NCBI GenBank assembly: GCA_023262005.1
Contig: JALREL010000158.1
Coordinates: 1-47,370 of the forward strand
Source of the DNA: Sphingorhabdus sp.
Lineage (GTDB): Bacteria; Pseudomonadota; Alphaproteobacteria; Sphingomonadales; Sphingomonadaceae
DNA: 47,370 nt
Direction of reading: 5' to 3'
Positions within the stretch are counted from its first letter, which is position 1; each line of letters starts with the position of its first letter. Positions 1-9,914 of this stretch are shown in pieces. The position numbers and the translations under genes are program-made. The notes below the pieces were generated by a model. It was not told the origin of the DNA. It searched no databases and saw nothing but the letters and a program-made list of their open reading frames with translations.

Positions 1-116
1 AGTTCCCATAGCAATGTCGGCTTTCGCGAGATCTGCGCCGAACACCAGCCTAGATTGGTCGCGATGGTCGATTTGCCGACGCCGCCTTTGGGGCTGAAAA
101 TGGCGATTACTGCCAT
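1..116 (-). CDS. ParA/MinD-family P-loop ATPase, N-terminal part only
   Basis: The reverse strand opens at an ATG (116-114) and reads M-A-V-I-A-I-F-S-P-K-G-G-V-G-K-S-T-I-A-T, a deviant Walker A motif typical of ParA/Soj/MinD ATPases that partition DNA or position cell structures. About 38 codons are visible before the window edge cuts the gene; the truncation comes from the window, not necessarily from biology. Too little is present to separate a chromosome-partition ParA from a cellulose-synthase-associated or MinD-like paralogue. It diverges from the TonB receptor that starts at 259, so the 140 bases between them must hold both promoters. Confidence 0.8.
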   Translation of the reverse strand, partial: MAVIAIFSPKGGVGKSTIATNLGWCSAQISRKPTLLWE

Positions 117-258
117 TTCGGATCACCGCTTCTGGCTACCTGTTGCATGTCATCAAAGCGCCACAAAATCGCAATCTTTCTGCAATCGCTGAGTCCTCAA
201 CCCTTCACGCACCTACTCTAACGGCTCCTAGGATTTTCAATCTTCTAGGGGCAAAAAC

Positions 259-3063
259 ATGAACACCAAAGCGGTTTCCTTTTCGTTACGATGCGCACTT
301 TTCTGCAGCACCGCGTTGATCGCAAACTCCGCGTTTGCTCAGGTCGAAACAGCCCCCGGCACAGAAGATGCTGGCGACACAATCGTGGTCACAGCCAGTC
401 GTCCCATCGCCGAGTCCGAAGCTGCGGCGTTAGCGGTTCAGAAAAATTCCGACTCGCTGGTAACAGTGGCTGCATCCGATGCGGTCGGACGTCTTCCTGA
501 CCAGAATATTGCGCAAGCTGCTGGGCGACTCCCCGGCCTTGCCGTCGAACGCGATCAGGGGCAGGCGCGCTATTTGTCGCTTCGCGGTGCGCCCAACTAT
601 TGGACGACGCTTTCATTCGACGGCATCAATGTCGTCAGCCCGGAAGGCCGCGATGCCCGTTTTGATAGCATCCCTTCTGCCTTGGCTTCGCAAATTGTGG
701 TGTCCAAGGCAGTGACGCCCGACATGCCCGGCGAAACCATCTCGGGCAATGTAAACATCATCACCCGCTCGCCGCTCGACTATGATGGCTTCCGCATCTC
801 CGGCAAGTTGGGTGGCGGCAAGGTCGAACTGGGCAGCCGCGAAGAATATGAAGGTTCATTGACGCTATCCAACGTATTCGACACTAATATTGGTGAGATC
901 GGCGTACTGCTCTCGGGCAGCTATTATGAGCGCAACATGATCACCGACAATTTCGAGATCGATTGGGAACAGGTCTCGCAGGATCGCCGCCCTGGCTATG
1001 AAAGCCGTTTCTGGGCGCGCGAGACGGAAAACAAGCTCTATCGTCTTACGCGCAAGAACTGGTCGGTTTCGGGCCGCTTCGATTTCCGCCCCGATGCCGA
1101 CAACACCATTTCGCTGCGCTCGCTCTACACCATCTTCACCGACGATGAAGCGCGCGACAATTACATCTTTGACATGGACGATCGCCAGAGCGACCTTGTC
1201 GCGAACACGGCGGCTTGCTCGTCACCCGTCACGACAACCCCGACCAACACAGCCTATGCAGATGCGTGCAACAACAATCCGTTCCTAGGAACAGTCTATG
1301 GCGTAGACATCAACCAGCGTTCGACGCTGCGCGCATTCCGCCAGTCGGTGTTCACCAACACCATCGAAGGCAAGCATCGTTTCGGTGACGATTGGAGCTT
1401 CAAATGGCTCGCCAACTATACGCTATCGAAGGATGACCGTTCGGTCGTCGGCGAAGCCCGTTGGGATAGCCCGTCGACACGTACGCTTCGCCCGACTGTG
1501 GCTTATGATTTCACCAATGCGAATCTGGCCCGTGTGCAACTGTTCACCACCACCCAGCTTTCCAGCCCGACGCGTTACACCGCCGGAACCCCGGTGACGG
1601 CAATCGACAGCTTCACCAAGCCGCTGTCATCGCTGCGCCGGTTGATCGCGGTCGATCCGACCAAAGCTTATACTTACAAGGGTGAACTTTCGCGCGACCT
1701 GAATCTGTTTGGCGGCGAAGGCAAGGTTCGCATCGGTCTGCAATATGACCAGCGCACCAAGATCAACAATGAGAGCGAAATCCTGCTGAACACCGCAGCA
1801 CAATTTGCGGCAGTTGGTATCAGCACGACCTATCCCGCCTTCTCGCTTGATCGTCCTTTCCGTGGGGAAATCCCGATGGGTTATACCTTCCGTTATTTCA
1901 GCCAGGATGCGATGCGCACCGCGACTGACAAGGCGACGGAGCTTTTTGCCGCAACCCCGGTCAGCGGCAACCACTATAATGTGCGTGAGGAAATCCTTGC
2001 TGGCTATCTGATGGCGAATAGCAAGTTCGACTGGGGCAGCTTTGTCGGTGGTGTCCGTGTTGAGAAAGTTACCAACAAAGGCCGCTCGCTTGCCACCATT
2101 CCGGGCGTGACGGGCCAGGTGGAGACTGAAAGCAGCAGCACTTTGGCCTTCCCCAGCCTGCATGTGAATTTCGACGTGACCGACGAACAGAAACTGCGCG
2201 TCGGTTTCACGAGCGGGGCAGCACGGGCCGATTATGACCAGATGCGCCCCAATGTCGTCGTCGATGATGCGAACCAGCGTATTTCGGGCGGCAACCCTGC
2301 CGTAAAGCCCGAGCGCGCTTATGGCATCGACGCCTATTATGAATATTACGCGCAGCCGCAGGGCTATTTCATGCTGGGCGCATTCTATAAGCGGGTCGAA
2401 GATGTGCTTTACACCTCGCGTCGCACCTTCGGCTCGGACGCACTGAATTTCGGCGGCGTTGATCGCTCTGGCTATGCGTTCAGCGGCATCACCAATGGCG
2501 GTAAAGGCCGCATCTTTGGTGTCGAGGCAGCCGTACAGGCACAACTCGAACCTTATACGCAACAACTCGGCCTACCTGATTGGATGGGCGGTTTTGGTAT
2601 CACTGCCAATGCCACCTGGAACGACAGCAAAGTCACCAAGCCGGCGATACTCGACAATGCTGGTCTGACTTTGGTTCCGTCACGCCGTGTGCCGCTTCCG
2701 GGCACTTCAGAGGTCGTCTTCAATGTCGGCGGCTATTATGAAAAGTATGGCTTATCGTTGCGCCTGCAATATCAGAAGCGCACAACTTGGGCCGATGGCT
2801 TTGCTGATAATCTTGCCGATGCGGGCGATACCTATTGGGCGGGCGATGACGAGCTCGATTTTTCGGCGCGTTACGAATTGTTCAAGGGCTTCGAAGTCTA
2901 TTTCGATGCATCGAACCTGCTCGACAATCCGGGCCGTCGCTACTCTGATCCGTCCAACCTGTTGAATGCGCTGGGCGTCCCAGCCGATCGCAATGGCAAC
3001 TATACGATCGAGTGGGAGCGTTTTGGCCGCCGCTTCACCGGCGGTATCCGTTTCAATTTCTGA
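259..3063 (+). CDS. TonB-dependent outer-membrane receptor linked to phytase
   Basis: A 934-residue protein with a cleavable signal peptide (hydrophobic core ending SAFAQ at about 28), a TonB-box-like TIVVTASRP at about 41-49, a plug domain (about 55-175) and a long beta-barrel ending in a terminal Phe, as outer-membrane barrels do. Known TonB receptors take up scarce ligands across the outer membrane with energy from TonB-ExbBD. The phytase gene begins three bases after its stop codon, so the two are almost certainly co-transcribed. This receptor/beta-propeller-phytase pairing is recurrent in sphingomonads and Caulobacter, so import of phytate or its breakdown products is the natural inference. 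The substrate is not shown by the sequence. Confidence 0.92.
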   Translation: MNTKAVSFSLRCALFCSTALIANSAFAQVETAPGTEDAGDTIVVTASRPIAESEAAALAVQKNSDSLVTVAASDAVGRLPDQNIAQAAGRLPGLAVERDQGQARYLSLRGAPNYWTTLSFDGINVVSPEGRDARFDSIPSALASQIVVSKAVTPDMPGETISGNVNIITRSPLDYDGFRISGKLGGGKVELGSREEYEGSLTLSNVFDTNIGEIGVLLSGSYYERNMITDNFEIDWEQVSQDRRPGYESRFWARETENKLYRLTRKNWSVSGRFDFRPDADNTISLRSLYTIFTDDEARDNYIFDMDDRQSDLVANTAACSSPVTTTPTNTAYADACNNNPFLGTVYGVDINQRSTLRAFRQSVFTNTIEGKHRFGDDWSFKWLANYTLSKDDRSVVGEARWDSPSTRTLRPTVAYDFTNANLARVQLFTTTQLSSPTRYTAGTPVTAIDSFTKPLSSLRRLIAVDPTKAYTYKGELSRDLNLFGGEGKVRIGLQYDQRTKINNESEILLNTAAQFAAVGISTTYPAFSLDRPFRGEIPMGYTFRYFSQDAMRTATDKATELFAATPVSGNHYNVREEILAGYLMANSKFDWGSFVGGVRVEKVTNKGRSLATIPGVTGQVETESSSTLAFPSLHVNFDVTDEQKLRVGFTSGAARADYDQMRPNVVVDDANQRISGGNPAVKPERAYGIDAYYEYYAQPQGYFMLGAFYKRVEDVLYTSRRTFGSDALNFGGVDRSGYAFSGITNGGKGRIFGVEAAVQAQLEPYTQQLGLPDWMGGFGITANATWNDSKVTKPAILDNAGLTLVPSRRVPLPGTSEVVFNVGGYYEKYGLSLRLQYQKRTTWADGFADNLADAGDTYWAGDDELDFSARYELFKGFEVYFDASNLLDNPGRRYSDPSNLLNALGVPADRNGNYTIEWERFGRRFTGGIRFNF

Positions 3064-3065
3064 AC

Positions 3066-4130
3066 ATGTGTAAGTTGCCCATCCTGATCGTCCTAGTCGC
3101 GTCCGCCATGGCAGCGGCGCAGGACGGTCCGGAAATCCCCGTCGAGCAATTGATGGCCAAAGCTTTGCCCGCCAAATCGGTGCAGGCAAATGCTGAAACA
3201 ACGCCAGTTGGAACCGTGGATGACGCCGCAGATGATCCGGCGATCTGGCGGCATCCCACCGATCCGTCGAAGAGCCTCGTGGTCGGCACCGATAAGCGGG
3301 CGGGCATCCATGTGTATAACATGCGCGGCAAGGCAATAAGCTTCACACCCTCACCTCGCCTCAATAATGTCGATCTGCGCAGCAATGTGACGGTGGGCGG
3401 CAAGCCGTCGGTGCTTGTAGTGGCGAGCGACCGGCAGGATGAGGCCAATGCCGCAGCTGCGCTTTTCGTGCTCGATACCGATGCAGGCAAGCTGTTGCCG
3501 CTGGCGACCGTTCCCGTCGGTCAAGGCGAAGCCTATGGCATGTGCCTGTGGCAGCGCAAAAGTGACGGACAGATCTACGCTTTTTTGGTGCTCAAGGATG
3601 GCCGCATCGATCAGGTCGAGATCAACCTTACCGGTGAAATTCCCAGCGGCAAGGTGGTGCGTCGCATGAAATTGGGTACTCAGTCGGAAGGCTGTGTGGT
3701 CGATGACCGAACCGGCCTGCTCTATGTCGCCGAAGAAGATGTTGGGCTTTGGCGCTTCGACGCTCGGCCAGACGCATCCACCAAGCCAAAGGCTTTGGGG
3801 AAGGCAGACGGAAGGCGCCTCGTGGCTGATGCCGAGGGTTTGGCTATTGCTCCCTCCGGCAGGAACGGTGGATACCTGATCGCCTCAAGCCAAGGCGACT
3901 ATGCCTATACGCTATACCGATTAAGGGACGGGCGTTATCTCGGTCGTTTCCGCATCACTGATGGTGTCGTCGATGGCGTGCAGGAAACGGATGGGCTTGA
4001 GCTCGCTTTGGGTAATTTCGGCCCTGATTTTCCGGGCGGGCTGCTTGTCGTGCAGGATGGCGACAACAATCCCGAAACCCAGAATTTCAAATATGTTGCC
4101 TGGGCCGATGTGCTGAAGGCTTTATTCTGA
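3066..4130 (+). CDS. beta-propeller 3-phytase, secreted
   Basis: A 354-residue protein. The start is placed at ATG 3066, right after the receptor stop, because it gives a clean signal peptide (MCKLPILIVLVASAMAAAQ); a longer reading into the receptor gene is open but unlikely. The mature part carries beta-propeller phytase signatures: TVDDAADDPAIWRHP near the N-terminus, GTDKRAG, the QSEGCVVDD block, YVAEEDVGLW, and QDGDNNPETQNFKYV near the C-terminus. These acidic stretches bind the calcium ions and phosphate groups in the family. Enzymes of this family release phosphate from phytate in the periplasm or outside the cell. The 3' end overlaps the convergent ppx gene by nine bases. Confidence 0.9.
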   Translation: MCKLPILIVLVASAMAAAQDGPEIPVEQLMAKALPAKSVQANAETTPVGTVDDAADDPAIWRHPTDPSKSLVVGTDKRAGIHVYNMRGKAISFTPSPRLNNVDLRSNVTVGGKPSVLVVASDRQDEANAAAALFVLDTDAGKLLPLATVPVGQGEAYGMCLWQRKSDGQIYAFLVLKDGRIDQVEINLTGEIPSGKVVRRMKLGTQSEGCVVDDRTGLLYVAEEDVGLWRFDARPDASTKPKALGKADGRRLVADAEGLAIAPSGRNGGYLIASSQGDYAYTLYRLRDGRYLGRFRITDGVVDGVQETDGLELALGNFGPDFPGGLLVVQDGDNNPETQNFKYVAWADVLKALF

Positions 4131-5573
4131 TCTGGATGTCGCTGCCGAAAAAGCCTCGTTGAGATGCTTTAGGCGCCTTCGCACGGTCGTTGAATCAAGG
4201 TGCCGCAGCTCTGGCGTGTACTCCAACGAGATACCATTTGCCGATTTATGAAGGGTGACGCCTTCAAGCCCGATACCTGTGCCCCCATCAAGGCGTTGCG
4301 CCAAGCGGACAGCGAGGCCCCATAGCGTCGCTCTATCCAGTTGTTCGTTAGGCGCGAGCAGCGACAAGAGCGGCGGTCTTGCCTTCTTGCCACCATATGC
4401 GGCGTACAAAGCTGAGGCCATGATCGCGCGATCTGCTGCCGTCACGCCTGGCCAATTTCCCTCCAGCGCCAATTCGGCCGCATGTTCGGCACGATATTCG
4501 GGATGGCTATTCCAGACGCTGTCGGCGAGCAGGCATACAGTATCGCGCAGCCGTTGTAGGGGAGCCGGATCATCTTCAAAAATCGGTGCAATCCAGTTTG
4601 CAATACCATCACCATGATAGGCAAAACGTGACAGGCGGGCACCTTCGTGCCGGGCAGCAGCAAGCAATGGATCCTCCAAACGCGCGTCACCGGATAGCCG
4701 GTCGAACAGCAACCCTTCGCGAAGCCCGTAAACGCTGACAATCACTTCCGACGGACGGAAAAGACGGATCAGCGCTTCCATAGTCGCAAATGCTGCAGGC
4801 ATGAACGGCAATCTTGCTCCGGAAACCACACCTGATTGCTCCATGGCAGACCGGTCGCTCACAATCGCAGACAATCCCGCGGCCGCATCGGGCGGCATCG
4901 TGTAGTTGGACAGTATAGTAAGTGGATAATCGGTCACATGCATGTGCAGCTGGGCCAATGTGCGCCAAGCGCCGCCCACAAGGTGCAGCGGCAAACCCCT
5001 TTCAATCCGGAAATCAGCGCTATCCTCCAGCTGTTCTTCGATATCACGCGCCAGCGATTTGGCGTTGCAGTCGCCGTCATTGGTTAGCGGTATCGTCCCG
5101 TAGGGCATTGAGACCATCTGACGTGGCTCGCCAGCTTCAATCTTGGCAAGCTCAAGGCTGCCACCGCCCTGATCCGCGACATAACCCGTTGCCCAAGGCA
5201 TATCGCATACCACGCCAAGTGCGGAAGCACGCGCCTCCTCTTCGCCGCTGATAAGGTCGATCGGCACACCGGCTTTTGCAGCGCGCAACAGGAACTCGCC
5301 TCCATTTTTCGCGCGCCGCGTCGCTTCAGTAGCGACAACGCGAAGTTCACCGACCTTCATTGCCTCCGTCAGGGTCTTGAATCGCACCAGCGCAGCCAAT
5401 GCCTGCTCCAGAATCTCTGCACTGATTCCGCCGGTTTTCGAAACGCTGTCGCCAAGCGAGATTCGCGCCTTTTCATTGTAGATCGGCATCGGCGCACGCG
5501 GCGGGCCTCCATAGACGACCAGCCGGATCGCATTTGATCCGATGTCGATGACAGCGCGGGGGGATTGGATCAT
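4122..5573 (-). CDS. ppx: Ppx/GppA exopolyphosphatase
   Basis: A 483-residue member of the Ppx/GppA actin-like ATPase superfamily. It opens with VIDIGSNAIRLVVY (first phosphate-binding loop) at about 8-21 and has a second loop DQGGGSLELAKI at about 137-148. The C-terminal part, from about residue 300, is the all-helical HD-like extension found in exopolyphosphatases and absent from short GppA forms. It hydrolyses terminal phosphate from inorganic polyphosphate, or guanosine pentaphosphate in GppA-type enzymes. It lies 15 bases downstream of ppk on the same strand, an operon arrangement known widely. Its stop codon overlaps the end of the phytase gene. Confidence 0.9.
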   Translation of the reverse strand: MIQSPRAVIDIGSNAIRLVVYGGPPRAPMPIYNEKARISLGDSVSKTGGISAEILEQALAALVRFKTLTEAMKVGELRVVATEATRRAKNGGEFLLRAAKAGVPIDLISGEEEARASALGVVCDMPWATGYVADQGGGSLELAKIEAGEPRQMVSMPYGTIPLTNDGDCNAKSLARDIEEQLEDSADFRIERGLPLHLVGGAWRTLAQLHMHVTDYPLTILSNYTMPPDAAAGLSAIVSDRSAMEQSGVVSGARLPFMPAAFATMEALIRLFRPSEVIVSVYGLREGLLFDRLSGDARLEDPLLAAARHEGARLSRFAYHGDGIANWIAPIFEDDPAPLQRLRDTVCLLADSVWNSHPEYRAEHAAELALEGNWPGVTAADRAIMASALYAAYGGKKARPPLLSLLAPNEQLDRATLWGLAVRLAQRLDGGTGIGLEGVTLHKSANGISLEYTPELRHLDSTTVRRRLKHLNEAFSAATSRSE

Positions 5574-5588
5574 TTAACGCGAATAGGC

Positions 5589-7727
5589 TTACTGCCGGAC
5601 GAGGTCCAGCTTTGGCACGTCGTTCCGTTCAGCCAGCATGCCGCCGCGTCCGGAAAGCGAGGGGTTGGTCATGAAATATTGATGCAGATTGAAGCGCCTG
5701 CCTTTTGGTTTGATGCGTTCATACTCTCCAGTCGGCAAAAGCTTCCAGCTTTGCTCATTGTCGATAAGATTCGCGACCATCACCTGGTCCAGCACCTGAT
5801 CGTGCACCGTCGGATTTTCGATAGGCAGCATATATTCCACCCGCCGATCGAAGTTGCGGCTCATCCAGTCGCCCGACGATATGAACACGCGCGCGCCGGG
5901 ATGCGGCATTTCCTGGCCGTTGCCAAATGCCCAAATTCGGCTGTGCTCAAGAAAACGTCCGACGATCGACTTTACCCGAATTCGGGATGACATCCCTTGT
6001 ACCCCCGGGCGCAGACAACAAATTCCCCGAACGACCAAATCGATTTCGACGCCTTGCTCGCTTGCTTCATAGAGCTTGTCGATAATTTGCTGATCTACGA
6101 GTGAGTTCAGTTTTGCCCAAAGCGATGCTGGCTTTCCCTCTTTTGCAAATCCGATTTCGGCCTCGATCAGTTCGATGATTTTCTCGCGCATGCCGAGCGG
6201 ACTCATCGATAACATTTCGAGGTTGTGCGGCTCGACATAGCCGGTGACGAAGTTGAATATCTGACCCGCATCACGCCCAAGTCGCGGATCGGCCGTGAAG
6301 AAGCTTAAGTCAGTATAGATGCGAGCCGTGATGGGATGGTAATTGCCAGTGCCGAAGTGGCAGTATGTCTTGATGCCGCCATTTTCCCTGCGAACGACCA
6401 TCGAAATCTTTGCATGGGTTTTCATGTCGACAAAGCCGTAGATCACCTGAACTCCGGAGTTTTCGAGTTGTGAAGCCCACATCAAATTCTGCTCTTCATC
6501 AAACCGGGCCTTCAACTCGACCACAGCCGTAACGGACTTTCCGGCCTCCGCGGCATCGCAAAGCGCCCTGATCACCGCTGACTGCTTGCCCGCACGGTAA
6601 AGGGTTTGCTTGATGGCGATGACATCCGGGTCGGCCGCCGCCTGCTGAAGGAAAGCGAGGACAACGTCGAAACTCTCATAGGGATGGTGGACGACGATGT
6701 CCTTTTGCCGGATGGCGGCAAAACAATCGCCATCTTGCTCGAGGATACGCTCCGGAAAGCGGGGGGAATATGGTTTGAACTTGAGTGCCTTCCGGTCCTC
6801 TTCAACCAATTGTGCCAGATCCCCGATACCCAGAAAGCCGATCGTCTCAGTCACGATTGACTCTTCGCCGCCCAACGCGCGGCGGATAAGCTTTTGAATC
6901 CGCGAAGGAAGACCGCGCTGCATTTTCAAGCGGATAACGCGGCCACGCCGCCGCCGCTTGATCGCGCTGCGGAAATAGCGAACCAGATCCTCCGCCTCCT
7001 CTTCGACCTCGATATCGCTGTCGCGGATGATCCGGAATGCCCCTGCCGCCAACAGCTTGTGTTCGGGAAACAGCAAACCGACATAGGATTTGATCAGTTC
7101 TTCGATCGGCACAAACCGGCGTCGCGCCCCCGGCACACGGATGAAACGCGGTAGTGCGGAAGGAATCATGATTAGTTGGCGAACCAATTCCTTGTCATGC
7201 AGCCGCCGCATTTCAAAGATCAGGCTCAAGCCCTGGTTTGGTATAAATGGGAATGGATGTGCAGGGTCGAGCGCTTGCGGCGTCAGCACCGGCAGGATTT
7301 GCTCTCGGAAATGCAATTCGACCGCGGCTTCGGCCTTGCGGCCAATCTCGCCTGGATCGATGACCGAGATACCTTCCTTGGCAAGTTGCTTGCGCAGCTG
7401 CTGCCAGAGTTTCTGCTGGTCGGCCATTAGCGAGTCAGCTTCCACGGCAATCGCTGTCAATTGTTCGCCAGGTGTCATTCCGTCGAGCGAAAGCTCTTCG
7501 ATTCCTCTGATTTGCTGGCCACGCAGGCCGGCTACACGGACCATGAAGAATTCGTCAAGATTGCTTCCCGAAATAGAGAGGAACCGGAGGCGCTCAAGCA
7601 ACGGATGGCTTCGGTTAGCCGCTTCCTCGAGCACGCGGCGGTTGAATTTCAACCAGCTGATCTCGCGGTTGAAATATCTAAAGTCCGTAAAACCGGGCTC
7701 GTTCGTCCTCCCGTGAATAACCTTCAA
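5589..7727 (-). CDS. ppk: polyphosphate kinase 1
   Basis: PPK1 makes long-chain polyphosphate from ATP. The protein has all four PPK1 domains: N-terminal FRYFNREISWLKFNRRVLEEA, the head domain with FFMVRVAGLRGQ, and the two phospholipase-D-like C-terminal halves with YCHFGTGNYHPITARIYTDL (the block holding the active-site histidine region) and SSGDWMSRNFDRRVEYM. I choose the TTG at 7727: a perfect Shine-Dalgarno GGAGG (7737-7733) sits five bases before it, giving about 712 residues, and family homology starts soon after. An ATG at 7763 or 7784 would lengthen the protein by 12 or 19 residues but has no good ribosome site. The gene heads a ppk-ppx operon. Confidence 0.92.
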   Translation of the reverse strand: MKVIHGRTNEPGFTDFRYFNREISWLKFNRRVLEEAANRSHPLLERLRFLSISGSNLDEFFMVRVAGLRGQQIRGIEELSLDGMTPGEQLTAIAVEADSLMADQQKLWQQLRKQLAKEGISVIDPGEIGRKAEAAVELHFREQILPVLTPQALDPAHPFPFIPNQGLSLIFEMRRLHDKELVRQLIMIPSALPRFIRVPGARRRFVPIEELIKSYVGLLFPEHKLLAAGAFRIIRDSDIEVEEEAEDLVRYFRSAIKRRRRGRVIRLKMQRGLPSRIQKLIRRALGGEESIVTETIGFLGIGDLAQLVEEDRKALKFKPYSPRFPERILEQDGDCFAAIRQKDIVVHHPYESFDVVLAFLQQAAADPDVIAIKQTLYRAGKQSAVIRALCDAAEAGKSVTAVVELKARFDEEQNLMWASQLENSGVQVIYGFVDMKTHAKISMVVRRENGGIKTYCHFGTGNYHPITARIYTDLSFFTADPRLGRDAGQIFNFVTGYVEPHNLEMLSMSPLGMREKIIELIEAEIGFAKEGKPASLWAKLNSLVDQQIIDKLYEASEQGVEIDLVVRGICCLRPGVQGMSSRIRVKSIVGRFLEHSRIWAFGNGQEMPHPGARVFISSGDWMSRNFDRRVEYMLPIENPTVHDQVLDQVMVANLIDNEQSWKLLPTGEYERIKPKGRRFNLHQYFMTNPSLSGRGGMLAERNDVPKLDLVRQ

Positions 7728-7737
7728 AGCACCCTCC
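7728..7737 (-). promoter_or_regulatory. Ribosome binding site supporting a TTG start for ppk
   Basis: On the reverse strand the sequence AGGAGGGTGCT-TTG places an intact anti-Shine-Dalgarno match five bases before a TTG codon. The ATG codons further upstream in the same frame lack such a match. This is why the start of ppk is placed at 7727. Confidence 0.6.
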
Positions 7738-7902
7738 TGTTTGCAGGATACCAATGCTTCCATAATGTTACGAGAAAGCGACAAGCGGGTCGCGTATTTC
7801 TAATAGCTGCACTCCGGGACGTGCTAAATTATCCCGTGCTTGCCTGAATGAGAATGCGTAAGTTCTCGGAGGGAGAAATCGCAGACAAGTTATCGACAAA
7901 TA

Positions 7903-7978
7903 TGGTGCCGCTTACGTGACTCGAACACGTGACCCCATCATTACGAATGATGTGCTCTACCGACTGAGCTAAAGCGGC
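7903..7978 (-). tRNA. tRNA-Thr (anticodon CGT)
   Basis: On the reverse strand a full cloverleaf can be folded. The acceptor stem GCCGCTT pairs with AAGCGGC. The D arm is GCTC..GAGC, the anticodon stem CATCA/TGATG encloses the loop TTCGTAA (anticodon CGT, reading ACG threonine codons), and the T arm ACGTG/CACGT encloses TTCGAGT. The 3' CCA is encoded in the DNA. There are 76 bases including CCA. It lies alone between ppk and the crotonase genes. Confidence 0.97.
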
Positions 7979-8048
7979 GACGGGCGGGCGATTACCAGCG
8001 TGTGGGCCGTAAGACAAGCCCTGCGCTTACCAATCGATTTTTCCGCTC

Positions 8049-8822
8049 TTATTTGCCTGTCCAGTTCCCCGGGCGCTTTTCGATGAAGGCCGCCATGCCT
8101 TCCTTCTGGTCCTCGCTGCCAAACAGGCCGTGGAACAGGCGGCGTTCGAAGACGACGCCTTGCTGCAGTGTGGTTTCAAATGCGGCGTTGACCATTTCCT
8201 TGGCGGCGATGGCAGCCAGCGGCGCCATTCCGGCGATGGTCTCAGCGGTTTTCAAGGCTTCGGTAACAAGGTCTGCGGCTGGCACCACACGGGCGACGAG
8301 GCCCGATGCTTCGGCTTCGGCGGCATCCATGTTGCGCCCCGTCAGGCACATTTCCATCGCCTTGGCCTTGCCAACCGCGCGGGTCAGGCGCTGCGATCCG
8401 CCCATGCCGGGGGTGACCGCAAGCTTGATTTCGGGCTGGCCGAATTTTGCGCTGTCAGCGGCAATGATGAAGTCCGCCATCATCGCGAGTTCGCATCCGC
8501 CGCCGAGCGCCCATCCGGCAACTGCGGCGATCCAGGGCTTGCGCGTTGCTGTCACGCGATCATAGCCTGCGAAGAAGTTGGAGCCATACATGTCGGCGAA
8601 GCTCTGGCTCGACATCTCCTTGATATCGGCGCCAGCAGCAAAGGCCTTTTCGCTGCCGGTTAGGACGGCGCACCGCTGGCTATCATCGGCATCAAATTTG
8701 GCAAAGGCGTCGGTCAGGTCAGCGAGCACCTGGCTGTTAAGCGCGTTGAGCGCCTGCGGCCGATTGAGCGTGATCAGTGTGACCGCGCCCTTCTGTTCGA
8801 CGAGGATGGTTTCGTAACTCAT
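8049..8822 (-). CDS. enoyl-CoA hydratase (crotonase family)
   Basis: A crotonase of about 257 residues that hydrates enoyl-CoA esters to 3-hydroxyacyl-CoA. The start is ATG 8822, which overlaps the stop of the upstream gene as ATGA, rather than the ATG four codons earlier. Visible family features are the CoA-binding/oxyanion segment [10 protein letters not shown] (about 61-70), the [16 protein letters not shown] block carrying the first catalytic Glu (about 100-115), and the [17 protein letters not shown] block carrying the second (about 130-146). Translational coupling to the 3-hydroxyisobutyryl-CoA hydrolase-like gene suggests both act in branched-chain amino acid (valine) or fatty-acid breakdown. 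Confidence 0.9.
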   Translation of the reverse strand: MSYETILVEQKGAVTLITLNRPQALNALNSQVLADLTDAFAKFDADDSQRCAVLTGSEKAFAAGADIKEMSSQSFADMYGSNFFAGYDRVTATRKPWIAAVAGWALGGGCELAMMADFIIAADSAKFGQPEIKLAVTPGMGGSQRLTRAVGKAKAMEMCLTGRNMDAAEAEASGLVARVVPAADLVTEALKTAETIAGMAPLAAIAAKEMVNAAFETTLQQGVVFERRLFHGLFGSEDQKEGMAAFIEKRPGNWTGK

Positions 8823-9868
8823 AGCGGTTTCCATTCTTCCTGTGGCGGTAAGGGTGCGAAGATCGCGTCGAGCAGTTCTTCGCTCACACCCTCAGCATTT
8901 GCCGGATTCCATTTGGGATCATTGTCCTTGTCGACGATCACCGCGCGCACGCCCTCGGCAAAATCCGGCCGGGTGAGGACGCGGCTGCCGATGCGATATT
9001 CCATCGCCATATTGTCGGCGAAATCGTCAAGGCCGGCGCTCGTTGCCAATTGGCGCAGTGCGACCTTGCACGTTTGTGGGCTTTTGGTGCGCAGCGTTGC
9101 CAGCTCCTTAATCGCCCAGTCGCTGTCATCGCCTTCAAGGCTCGCCAAAATATCCTCATAGCGATCAGAGGCGAAATGCCGGTTGATGGCGAGGATGTTG
9201 CTAACGATGCGCGCTTCGGGGGGTGAAGCGGAAAGGGTGCCCAAAATGCCGTCGATGCGTTCGGGATCCTCAACCGCGATCCGCGCCTTCGCCTCGGCCA
9301 GCGCTTCGGAAGGCAAATTATGTGTGGCAAGGCCGAGCGCGAGGCATTCGGCGCCATCGAGCCGTGCGCCGGTCAGCGCAAGGAATTGGCCGACGCGCCC
9401 TTCAAGCCGCGAAAGATACCAGCCGCCGCCGACATCAGGAAACAGGCCAATGCCGGTTTCAGGCATTGCAAAACGTGTATTTTCCGTGGCGACCCGGAAC
9501 CGGGCGGGTTGGCTGATGCCCACGCCGCCACCCATGGTGATCCCGTCCATGAAAGCCACCACTGGCTTGGGGTAGGTGAACAGCAGGTGGTTCAGCTGAT
9601 ATTCGTCGTGGAAAAATTTGCGGCCTGATGCGCCCCCATCGTTCAGTGCTGAATTGCGCAGGAAGGCGATGTCGCCGCCAGCGCAGAAACCGCGACCTTC
9701 TGCATGGTCGATGATGATGGATTTGATCGCATCGTCATCCTTCCATTTGAGCAACGCTTCGGTCATGGCATGGACCATGGGCAGGGTCAGCGCGTGGATC
9801 GCGCCCGGGCGATTGAGGCTGATAACCCCCGCATGGCCCTCAATTCGAGTCAGGATATCGTCTGTCAT
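8819..9868 (-). CDS. 3-hydroxyisobutyryl-CoA hydrolase / enoyl-CoA hydratase-isomerase family
   Basis: A 349-residue crotonase-fold protein. The length, the [14 protein letters not shown] segment (about 59-72), [14 protein letters not shown] (about 106-119) and [17 protein letters not shown] (about 133-149) match the 3-hydroxyisobutyryl-CoA hydrolase branch, which is longer than plain hydratases and has a C-terminal extension. The Glu and Asp in the last block correspond to the catalytic pair of the family. The reaction is hydrolysis of 3-hydroxyisobutyryl-CoA in valine degradation. It overlaps the downstream enoyl-CoA hydratase by four bases, so the two form an operon. Confidence 0.88.
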   Translation of the reverse strand: MTDDILTRIEGHAGVISLNRPGAIHALTLPMVHAMTEALLKWKDDDAIKSIIIDHAEGRGFCAGGDIAFLRNSALNDGGASGRKFFHDEYQLNHLLFTYPKPVVAFMDGITMGGGVGISQPARFRVATENTRFAMPETGIGLFPDVGGGWYLSRLEGRVGQFLALTGARLDGAECLALGLATHNLPSEALAEAKARIAVEDPERIDGILGTLSASPPEARIVSNILAINRHFASDRYEDILASLEGDDSDWAIKELATLRTKSPQTCKVALRQLATSAGLDDFADNMAMEYRIGSRVLTRPDFAEGVRAVIVDKDNDPKWNPANAEGVSEELLDAIFAPLPPQEEWKPL

Positions 9869-9914
9869 CGCCGCCCCTATGCCGATGCTGCTCGCCTAAG
9901 TCGATAGGCTGAAA

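Noticed and set aside
1627-2565. A 312-codon reverse-strand frame inside the first TonB receptor
   Set aside because: A shadow frame of GC-rich coding DNA; the plus-strand receptor is intact and has strong family features.
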